Shown piece by piece: positions 47,502 through 53,350 of a DNA stretch of 53,350 bases. This DNA comes from Stutzerimonas stutzeri. Its GTDB lineage: Bacteria > Pseudomonadota > Gammaproteobacteria > Pseudomonadales > Pseudomonadaceae. The notes under the pieces were generated by a model. The model was given only the letters and a program-made list of their open reading frames with translations. It did not search any database and was not told where the DNA came from. The position numbers and the translations under genes are program-made. Position 1 is the first letter of the stretch, and the number at the start of each line of letters is the position of its first letter. The stretch is from the NCBI RefSeq assembly GCF_024448935.1, contig NZ_JAMOIE010000024.1, positions 1 through 53,350 on the forward strand, given 5' to 3'.

Positions 47502-48314
47502 TCAATCGTCCAGCGATGGTCCGATCATCTCCGCCAACTGTGGATACACGCCCGGACAGGCGACAAGATAGGGATTGCCAAGCAGCAGGCCGTCGTTACG
47601 GAAGAAGTCGTTGACCCGACCGCCCGCCTCCTTCACCAGCACCAGCCCTGCCATGCAGTCCCAGCTTTTCAGCTCGGTCTCGTAGTAACCGAGCAGCCGC
47701 CCCGCTGCCACGTAGGCGGTCATCAGCGCGCCGGAGCCATTGCGGAAAAACATGCCGCCTTCGGCCAGCAGCTTTTCCATGAACGGAATGAAGTGCTCTT
47801 TCCCGCGAGGATGAAAGGTGCCAGTTGCGGTCATGCCTTGGCCGACGTGGGTCGCCGCGCTGACTTGCAATGGAGTGTCGTTGACGAAGGCGCCCTTGCC
47901 CAGGCAACCATGAAACAGTTCATTGTGGTTGGGGTCGGCAATCGCACCGAGGTGCGGCTCACCGTCAATCAGCAGGCCGACCGACACACACCAGTTATGC
48001 AGGCCGTTGACGAAGCAGGCGGTGCCATCGATCGGGTCGATGACCCAGACGCAGCGGGCGTCAAGATCGGCCGAACCGCTTTCTTCCCCCAGGAAACCAT
48101 CCTCGGGAAAGAGCTGGGTCAGCCGCTCGCGGATAAAGGCTTCGATCTGCTTGTCGGCAATGCTGACCACATCCTGCAGGTCGTCGCCTTTGTGTTCGAT
48201 GGTCAGTGCCTCGCGCTTGCGGTAGAAATCCATGCCCAACTGGGCGGCCTCGAGGGCAAGGGCTTTGGCGCTGGCATAGCGCGCATCGATATCGCGGAAT
48301 CGCTGGGAAGTCAT
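47502..48314 (-). CDS. Inositol monophosphatase-family phosphatase
   Basis: A 270-residue Mg-dependent, Li-sensitive phosphatase superfamily member. Metal-binding motifs are present: FLGEESG, WVIDPIDGTACF (usually IDGTxxF) and SWDCMAG at the C-terminal site, with AAGRLLGYYETEL before it. Possible substrates include inositol phosphates, histidinol phosphate or 3'-phosphoadenosine 5'-phosphate; sequence alone does not decide. It is downstream of the DUF2789 gene, separated by a perfect 10-bp hairpin (48392-48423). Confidence 0.85.
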   Translation of the reverse strand: MTSQRFRDIDARYASAKALALEAAQLGMDFYRKREALTIEHKGDDLQDVVSIADKQIEAFIRERLTQLFPEDGFLGEESGSADLDARCVWVIDPIDGTACFVNGLHNWCVSVGLLIDGEPHLGAIADPNHNELFHGCLGKGAFVNDTPLQVSAATHVGQGMTATGTFHPRGKEHFIPFMEKLLAEGGMFFRNGSGALMTAYVAAGRLLGYYETELKSWDCMAGLVLVKEAGGRVNDFFRNDGLLLGNPYLVACPGVYPQLAEMIGPSLDD

Positions 48315-48391
48315 GTCCGTCCTGTGAAGCGGCTGCGCGGTAGTCGCGCGGAAAGGCAGATTCTAGTCAATCGATCGCGATGGGCATACAG

Positions 48392-48423
48392 AGCGCCTTG
48401 GCTCACTGGCGCGCCAAGGCGCT
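48392..48423 (-). terminator. Hairpin between the DUF2789 and IMPase genes
   Basis: AGCGCCTTGG/CCAAGGCGCT, a perfect 10-bp stem with a 12-nt loop. No T-run follows, so it may be a processing or partial terminator. Confidence 0.4.
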
Positions 48424-48465
48424 GTCCACCTGACCTGACCGGCCAGGCGGAGCCGCCGTTCTGAC

Positions 48466-48717
48466 TCAGGGTAATTCTTCGCCCTGCTCGTGCAGGCGCA
48501 CATTGAGCTCATCGACCACCGGTGCCCATTCGGCATCGGCCATCAACTGCTCCTTGAGAAAAGAGCCCTGAGCTTCGCTCCAGAAAGGCGCCTCGGAGAC
48601 TTTCATATGGTTGGGAATCGGGCGGTGGCTGGCGATGAACGCGTCGATGCTGGCCGGGTCCGACGGCAGGCCGAGCTGTTCGAAAAGTGTGCCGAGGTCT
48701 TGGTTAGGTAATTCCAT
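48466..48717 (-). CDS. DUF2789 family protein
   Basis: An 83-residue acidic protein matching the DUF2789 family by its whole-length pattern: LFEQLGLPSDPASIDAFIA, then PFWSEAQGSFLKEQL and ADAEWAPVVDELNVRLHEQG. Function is unknown; it is widespread in Pseudomonas. GGAG is seven bases before ATG 48717. Bases 48718-48860 upstream hold no gene. Confidence 0.85.
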   Translation of the reverse strand: MELPNQDLGTLFEQLGLPSDPASIDAFIASHRPIPNHMKVSEAPFWSEAQGSFLKEQLMADAEWAPVVDELNVRLHEQGEELP

Positions 48718-48860
48718 GAGCGGGCTCCATCAGGCCATGCAGAACATTCGACCGCCTCGCTGGCGATCCCTCCTAGATAGAGACGATGGAGCACCGCACA
48801 GTTCAACCCGAAGCAGGCAAGCAGCCAATGCCAGCGCTTTGTGCGTCTTGTGAGAGAGTC

Positions 48861-48889
48861 AAAAAACCCGCCGCAGCCAATGGGCTGCG
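48861..48889 (-). terminator. Rho-independent terminator after the 86-residue protein gene
   Basis: CGCAGCC/GGCTGCG stem with a 4-nt loop, then GCGGG and six T residues on the minus strand, 16 bp after the stop. Confidence 0.85.
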
Positions 48890-48904
48890 ACAGGTTGGAA
48901 AGGT

Positions 48905-49165
48905 TCAGGCAGCCCTTTCGAACAGCTGCCGTCCCTGATCGAGGCACTGATCGACCAGCCACTTGCCATGGGCGATGGATGCCCGCTGTGCCTGTTCGAG
49001 TTCTGCCATGAAGGCGTGCCCAACCGGAAGCGCCATGCGCCGGGTGGTCTGCCCCTGGGGATTGCTGATACGGCACCCACCGGCCCAAGGGGTCGGTGTG
49101 CCGGGATGTTCCATTACCTCCGCGGTAATGACGTGATCACGGTATTTACATTGCATCATGGTCAT
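48905..49165 (-). CDS. Conserved hypothetical 86-residue protein
   Basis: A small soluble protein that I do not recognise as a named family. It begins MTMMQCKYRDHVITAEVMEH, contains a Gly/Pro turn region (HPGTPTPWAGGCRISNPQG) and ends with a helical tail (MAELEQAQRASIAHGKWLV). AGAGGTG precedes ATG 49165, and a strong terminator follows the stop, so it looks like an independent expressed gene. The open frame upstream to 49471 is unsupported; 49166-49442 holds no gene. Confidence 0.65.
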   Translation of the reverse strand: MTMMQCKYRDHVITAEVMEHPGTPTPWAGGCRISNPQGQTTRRMALPVGHAFMAELEQAQRASIAHGKWLVDQCLDQGRQLFERAA

Positions 49166-49442
49166 GGTGTCACCTCTCGCCTGCTGGTGGCACGGGTTAG
49201 CCGCTGGAGCTCGCCCACGTGCCTGATGGCCCCCCCTTTTCCTCGTCCAATTGCCGCACATTCCCGAGCGCGCCACGGCCCGGCATCCAACTGCAACTGT
49301 GCATTGGGTATAGCACAGGCACGAACGCTCAGAGGCCCGGTCATCGGATCGACGGTATCGTCTGAGAACGGTTGATGGCGAGGGGGAGCGAGGGGCAGGC
49401 TTCGCGGGGCGATGCCTGCCGGTTGCGAGAGGACGCCAGGTA

Positions 49443-49862
49443 TCAGGAGCTGCGCAGCTGCTCGTCGGCAAGGAAGTCTTCTTCCAGCAGGGCGTCGCGG
49501 CCTTCCACTTCCAGGGTCTCGCCTTCCAGGGGAGTCGGCGCCGAGGCGCGCTTGTTGCGCAGCTTGCCGAACTGGTGACTCAGCGCATTGTTAAGCTTGT
49601 CGATGGCGCCATCGACCGCCAGCTCAAGCGAGGCCGCCTTGTGCGTAACGGAAACGGGCTGCTGGCCCTTCGGCCGTGCCTCGATCTGACAGCGCTTGTC
49701 CTGAGCGCCAGCCTTCACGCCGTTCTCGTCGTTCAGGTGGACCACGACACGGGTGACTTCATCGTCGAATCGATCCAGCTTGTCGGCAACACTGCCACTG
49801 ACCCACTCGACGAGACGGGCGCTGCCTTCGATGTGGTTATCGCTATGAACTTGGATCTGCAT
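49443..49862 (-). CDS. HPF/RaiA-family ribosome-associated protein
   Basis: A 139-residue protein with the beta-alpha-beta-beta-beta-alpha HPF/YfiA pattern: IQVHSDNHIEG, VADKLDRFDDEVTRVVVHLND, RCQIEARPKGQQPVSVTHKA and ELAVDGAIDKLNNALSHQFGKLRNKR. The C-terminal tail is acidic and about 30 residues long, unlike the dimerising domain of long HPF. It likely binds the 30S decoding centre in stationary phase or stress. It is transcribed away from rsmJ, which lies 115 bp upstream on the same strand. Confidence 0.85.
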   Translation of the reverse strand: MQIQVHSDNHIEGSARLVEWVSGSVADKLDRFDDEVTRVVVHLNDENGVKAGAQDKRCQIEARPKGQQPVSVTHKAASLELAVDGAIDKLNNALSHQFGKLRNKRASAPTPLEGETLEVEGRDALLEEDFLADEQLRSS

Positions 49863-49977
49863 ATGCTCTTCCTTCTACGCGATCGGGTAACCACCGTTCA
49901 GCCACAAACGGCCTGATCTAGGAATGCCACTGTTGCGCAGAATAAGCAAGACCAAGAAAGTCGCGTTTCGCTTGTGA

Positions 49978-50799
49978 TCACCGGTCTGATGCGGCCGGAT
50001 CGTTACGAGACGTAAATCGGCTGCCGGATGCCAGTTTCTTCTTCGGGTAGATATCGTAACGACTGGACTTGCCCTCCAGACTGTAGCCCGGATTGCGCCC
50101 GTCGATGGCCGGCGCCTTGCGTGGCCGCTTCACCACCACCCGGTGACTGGCCAGCGCCAGTGCCTGTTCGAGCAAGACGCCCGCATCCAGATCATCACCA
50201 ACAAAAGGCCGGAACAGGCGCATTTCCTTTTTCACCAGTGCGCTTTTTTCCCGGTGCGGAAACATCGGATCAAGATAGACGACCTGCGGCGGTTCGCCCT
50301 GCCAGTGATCCATCAATTCGATGGCGTTGCCCTGCTGCAAACGCATGTGTTCGACGATGGGACGCACCTCGGCATCATCGCGACCACGCCTCAGGCCGTC
50401 ATCCAACAGTGCGGCAATCAGCGGCTGCCGCTCGAATAGCACCATTTCGCAGCCCAGTGTCGCCAGCACGAACGCATCGCGCCCCAGGCCAGCCGTCGCA
50501 TCCAAGACGCTGGGACGGATGCCGGACTGGATGCCAACTGCCTTGGCGATCATCTGCCCACTGCCCCCGCCGAACTGCCGACGATGCGCAGCACCGCCTT
50601 CGACGAAATCCACCCGCACCGGCCCTGGCGCGTTCGGCCCGAGCAACTGCAGTTGCAGACCGTCCTCCCCAAGCTGGAGCGCGAACTCCGCGTCGTCCGC
50701 TTGCATCGGCAAGCCCAGTCGCATCGCCCAGGCGTCAGCCTGTTCGGCGAATCGAGGAGCGAGGGCTTCGACGCGAACCAACGGAGATGAGGCGGCCAT
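49978..50799 (-). CDS. rsmJ: 16S rRNA (guanine-1516-N2)-methyltransferase RsmJ
   Basis: A 273-residue SAM-dependent methyltransferase. Motif I is [16 protein letters not shown], the acidic motif II is VLFERQP, and the target-base motif is [15 protein letters not shown]. The C-terminal Lys/Arg-rich part ([10 protein letters not shown]) binds rRNA. ATG 50799 gives [10 protein letters not shown] as expected; the open frame to 50865 overlaps the extensin-like gene. The ribosome binding site is weak. The gene starts about 57 bp after the extensin-like gene ends. Confidence 0.93.
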   Translation of the reverse strand: MAASSPLVRVEALAPRFAEQADAWAMRLGLPMQADDAEFALQLGEDGLQLQLLGPNAPGPVRVDFVEGGAAHRRQFGGGSGQMIAKAVGIQSGIRPSVLDATAGLGRDAFVLATLGCEMVLFERQPLIAALLDDGLRRGRDDAEVRPIVEHMRLQQGNAIELMDHWQGEPPQVVYLDPMFPHREKSALVKKEMRLFRPFVGDDLDAGVLLEQALALASHRVVVKRPRKAPAIDGRNPGYSLEGKSSRYDIYPKKKLASGSRFTSRNDPAASDR

Positions 50800-50855
50800 G
50801 GAGAAACTCTGGTCGGAAAAACGCCGCATTTTGCCAGAGGTGACGCCGGGCTGCC

Positions 50856-51548
50856 TCAGCGGCACATGCCGAAACCGCCCATGTCCACATGAAAATGATC
50901 GTGATGGGCCGCGTTGTACTCAGGGCTCAGGGTGATCTTGAACGCATCACAGGCGGCTGCCTTGACCTCGCGGAGAAAGCGCGCCTTATCGTCGTCGCCG
51001 TTCCAGTCGCGCGCAACGGTGATGCGCGTGCCATCTTCCAGGCGGAACCCGGCCAGATCCAGCGCATTGGCCGCGGCGTGCTGACTGCGCCTGTTGCTTC
51101 GCGCAATGTTGCGGCAGGCAAAACTGCCGAAGTGATCGATTCGAGCGACCGGCTGACCGAGTATCCGCTGTGCGGCCGGCTGCAGACCATGCCGTTCGAA
51201 CATCGCATAAGCCGCGGCCAGAGGACAGGTGGCCAGAAACGCGCCGTTGAAGCGTACTGCCGAACCGCTGACGCGAACGGCGTTCTCAATCGGGCAGCCA
51301 GGCTGCGGCGTGCTGTCGGGCACGGCCACATAGTCCAAGTCGGACGTCTTCAAAGCCTGTTCACACAGCGCACGATCATGCTGCAAGCGCTGCAGTTTGA
51401 ACGGGGTCAGCAGGTTCGGCGCCTCGCGGATGTCCAGCGGTGCCCAGGGGTTCCACTTCGCCGGGACATCGACGTGCCCACGCCACACCGCGTAGGCGAA
51501 CCCAGCCAGTGCGAGGAGCAGCAGCACAAAGAAACGGCCAAATGTCAT
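50856..51548 (-). CDS. Extensin-like domain protein (D,D-peptidase-like fold)
   Basis: A 230-residue protein with an N-terminal membrane anchor (about residues 4-22) and a C-terminal extensin-like domain. The latter has conserved Cys residues ([26 protein letters not shown]), the [19 protein letters not shown] segment and the [11 protein letters not shown] end, which together give the His/Asp metal-binding residues shared with zinc peptidases. It may cut or bind peptidoglycan in the periplasm. It precedes rsmJ on the minus strand. Confidence 0.85.
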   Translation of the reverse strand: MTFGRFFVLLLLALAGFAYAVWRGHVDVPAKWNPWAPLDIREAPNLLTPFKLQRLQHDRALCEQALKTSDLDYVAVPDSTPQPGCPIENAVRVSGSAVRFNGAFLATCPLAAAYAMFERHGLQPAAQRILGQPVARIDHFGSFACRNIARSNRRSQHAAANALDLAGFRLEDGTRITVARDWNGDDDKARFLREVKAAACDAFKITLSPEYNAAHHDHFHVDMGGFGMCR

Positions 51549-51608
51549 AGCCGTTTCGGCAACGTCGGGACGCGAAGGTTGCAGCGCTGGCGCTTGCGAC
51601 CCGTGCTG

Positions 51609-52024
51609 TCAGCCTTCCCCAGCCACGCCGAGCAGGGAGAGCTGCGCCTGGTCGGTTTGCATGGGCGGCGCGGCCAGCGGAGGCAAGCCGGGTAGCCGCC
51701 CGCTGAGCTGCTCATGGAAGCGCATGGCCAGCTCGGGCGCCAGGCGGTTGTCTGGGGTATGCAGGTAGACGTGGACGCTTCCCTGCGCCAGGCAGCTTGG
51801 CGCAGAAGCGGAAACCCTCTGGCATCAGCGCTGCCCACCGCTCGATCTTCTGCACCGAAGGCCAGGCACAAAGCGATGTATTGCCCTCGACCGTGTTGAA
51901 CACGAAGCAATAGCGCGCAAGGTATTCACTGGCGGGCAAGCCCGGCGGGTAGAGCGAGCCACGCCAGGCGGCATCGTTCCAGGAGGGGCAGCCGAGAAAG
52001 CAGGGAAGATTCAGGCGCGGTTCA
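51609..52024 (-). pseudogene. DUF72 family protein with internal deletion
   Basis: On the minus strand the N-terminal part reads LPCFLGCPSWNDAAWRGSLY, FVFNTVEGNTSLCA and MPEGFRFCAKLP, the hallmark of the DUF72 family. The frame then shifts and continues as LAQGSVHVYLHTPDNRLAP, ELAMRFHEQL and a normal family C-terminus. About 120-150 residues of the TIM-barrel core are missing, and no start codon remains, because a MITE-like element lies directly upstream of residue about 1. It is inactive. Confidence 0.7.
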
Positions 52025-52172
52025 CTAGCAGGCCGTTGAAAAACGTGGGCGAGGCAGCCAGTGCAAGGCAAAAACAGGCGAAAAAGCGGAGTTTACGAGT
52101 TGTAAATGAGCATTTTGAGCCTGTTTTTAACGCAGCAATGGCAACGCAGGTAATTTTTCAACAGCCTGCTAG
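52025..52172. mobile_element. 148-bp MITE-like element with 19-bp terminal inverted repeats
   Basis: The left end CTAGCAGGCCGTTGAAAAA (52025-52043) and the right end TTTTTCAACAGCCTGCTAG (52154-52172) are inverted repeats with one mismatch. The 110-bp interior is AT-richer than its surroundings, has a subterminal inverted repeat (AAAACAGGC and GCCTGTTTTT) and no coding frame. It lies between the broken start of the DUF72 remnant and, three bases away, the stop of the next gene. It is non-autonomous; the mobilising transposase is not in the window. Confidence 0.8.
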
Positions 52173-52175
52173 GCC

Positions 52176-52538
52176 TCAGGCATAGAGATCCAGGCCGAGC
52201 ACCTCGTGAGCGTCGAGGTCAGCCGTGAAGCTGGCGGTGGTGCCATAGCTCTGCAGCGCCTGGGTGGCGCGGCTGGTAAGCGGTCGCTCCATCATGGCCT
52301 CGAAGCGCGCAGGCATAAAATCACGAGAGATAACCGAAGCGTAGTCAGTCGACTCGCTTTTACTGCGTCGTGCGAGGTGTTCGTAGGTGGCATCGGCTTG
52401 GCTAGCCGGTGTGACGATGGGCTCGCGTGCCGGCTCCGCAGCCCTTTCGCTTTTGCGATGATAAGGGACCGGCGCACTGCCAGGGTGGGCAGGACGTTCG
52501 ATGGGATAGGCAGAGGGGGCGAGACCGTTAAGGCGCAT
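52176..52538 (-). CDS. Conserved hypothetical 120-residue protein
   Basis: A soluble protein of unknown function that resembles small Pseudomonas-restricted proteins. The N-terminal half is Pro/Ala/Arg-rich and probably disordered; the C-terminal half is more conserved in style (DYASVISRDFMPARFEAM, LTSRATQALQSYGTT, EVLGLDLYA). AGGTGA precedes ATG 52538. The stop is three bases from the MITE end, so the element may have replaced its terminator. Confidence 0.65.
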   Translation of the reverse strand: MRLNGLAPSAYPIERPAHPGSAPVPYHRKSERAAEPAREPIVTPASQADATYEHLARRSKSESTDYASVISRDFMPARFEAMMERPLTSRATQALQSYGTTASFTADLDAHEVLGLDLYA

Positions 52539-52599
52539 TATTCACCTATTCAAGTTCGCCGACTGTAGCGAGCCGACCCGCAATTGGCAATGCCGCTTG

Positions 52600-53277
52600 T
52601 CACCGAGCGGCCTTGGGAGTGGCAACATTGTCACGCAGGTAGATCGGCTGGGCCTGATCGGCCTCCACCGCTTCCCCACGCTGCCAGGCAAAGCCGGCCA
52701 GCGTAAGCAGATCCAAAGCATGCGGCAGCAGGGTAGCGTCGCTCGCCGAGGGACGAACGGCGAGACGCGTGCCGTAACCCCAGCCTGTACCCGCACCAAA
52801 CCATTGCCCTTCGCTTCCGCGGGGAAGGCCGACCTGTTCCGGTGGCAACACCGCTTCGCTGCCGGCCAGCTGCATTTCACCCTGCTGCACCCGATAGCAA
52901 CCCCAGTAGACCTCGTCCATGCGGGCGTCGATCGCCACCGCCACCTGCTCCGCACCCTGTTCGCGGTAAGCGCGCTGGGCGATGGTTGCCAGGGTCGAGA
53001 CTGGCAGCACCGGCCGCTCCAGGGCGAACGCCAGGCCCTGCACCACACCAACGGCGATACGCACCCCGGTAAAAGCGCCGGGGCCACGACCGAATGCCAG
53101 GCCATCGACTGCCGATAGCGCGATGCCCGCCTCGCTCAGGAGCGCCTGGATCATGGGTAGCAGACGCTGGGCATGCAGCCGCGGAATCACCTCGTAATGG
53201 CTCAGCACCTGACCGTCATGCAGCAGCGCGACGGAGCAGGCTTCGGTGGCGGTATCCAGGGCAAGCAGCGTGGTCAT
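52600..53277 (-). CDS. tsaB: tRNA threonylcarbamoyladenosine biosynthesis protein TsaB
   Basis: A 225-residue ASKHA-fold protein that partners TsaD and TsaE to make t6A37 in ANN-decoding tRNAs. It starts LLALDTATEACSVALLHDG and has the family motif GRGPGAFTGVRIAVGVVQGLA and the ID-ARMDEVYW segment. A GGAAC element precedes ATG 53277. In Pseudomonas this gene usually neighbours adk and a rsmJ/extensin-like block, as seen here on its downstream side. Confidence 0.94.
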   Translation of the reverse strand: MTTLLALDTATEACSVALLHDGQVLSHYEVIPRLHAQRLLPMIQALLSEAGIALSAVDGLAFGRGPGAFTGVRIAVGVVQGLAFALERPVLPVSTLATIAQRAYREQGAEQVAVAIDARMDEVYWGCYRVQQGEMQLAGSEAVLPPEQVGLPRGSEGQWFGAGTGWGYGTRLAVRPSASDATLLPHALDLLTLAGFAWQRGEAVEADQAQPIYLRDNVATPKAAR

Positions 53278-53328
53278 CGGCAGTTCCGGTCAGTCGAAAA
53301 AAAGGGCGGCGATTGTAGCGCAACTGCC

Positions 53329-53350
53329 GCTGGAGGCTGGAGGCTGGAGG
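53329..53350. repeat. Short tandem repeat of GGCTGGA units at the window end
   Basis: About three copies of a 7-bp unit upstream of tsaB. It runs off the end of the window, so its full length is unknown. Confidence 0.6.

Overview
This 53 kb window reads as a chromosome segment of a gamma-proteobacterium of the Pseudomonadaceae, most like the Pseudomonas stutzeri (Stutzerimonas) group. The basis is gene order and protein sequence: tig-clpP-clpX-lon-hupB-ppiD in the Pseudomonas arrangement, tamA-tamB, glpK-glpR-glpD, tsaB/rsmJ, Pseudomonas-type REP palindromes, and several small proteins typical of the genus. No species call is possible without a database search.

Layout. (1) 1-8.6 kb: an acyl-CoA ligase gene followed by a complete Liv-type ABC transporter (livK, H, M, G, F), a nitronate-monooxygenase-family flavoenzyme, and a convergent orphan TRAP binding protein. 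This looks like an imported catabolic module that takes up an organic acid and activates it with CoA. (2) 8.6-9.47 kb: a non-coding scar holding a frameshifted second dctP gene that ends in a fragment of an IS66-type transposase. (3) 9.47-17.9 kb: a protein-quality-control block on the minus strand (ppiD, hupB, lon, clpX, clpP, tig) with well-formed terminators and a good hupB promoter. (4) 18.3-19.4 kb: a conserved small protein and an eroded dctP-dctQ-dctM TRAP operon. (5) 19.4-30.4 kb: a SAF-domain oxidoreductase, tpx, an alanine symporter, tamB/tamA, a GNAT protein and xthA. (6) 30.5-38.1 kb: a PstS/OmpA fusion, a SUV3-like RNA helicase, a two-helix K+ channel with an RCK domain, a DUF1810 protein and an FMN glutamate-synthase-like protein. 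(7) 38.2-43.0 kb: the glycerol regulon glpK-glpR-glpD, with only the tail of glpF left, and a 190-bp tandem repeat between glpR and glpD. (8) 43-53.3 kb: small conserved genes (PpiC, SpoIIAA-like, CAP, DUF3597, IMPase, DUF2789, HPF, RsmJ, extensin-like, TsaB) mixed with many gene remnants.

The most unusual theme is gene erosion. At least eight genes survive only as end pieces, or as an N-terminal piece joined to a C-terminal piece: dctP (twice, at different loci), dctQ/dctM, glpF, a PstS/SphX-type binding protein, a chemotaxis receptor, a TauE/TSUP permease, an MscS channel and a DUF72 protein. Most encode membrane transport or sensing functions. A 148-bp MITE-like element with near-perfect 19-bp terminal inverted repeats lies at the broken start of the DUF72 remnant. 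A 28-residue membrane microprotein with a strong ribosome binding site and terminator lies between two remnants and looks intact. No CRISPR array, tRNA, rRNA or defence system was recognised.
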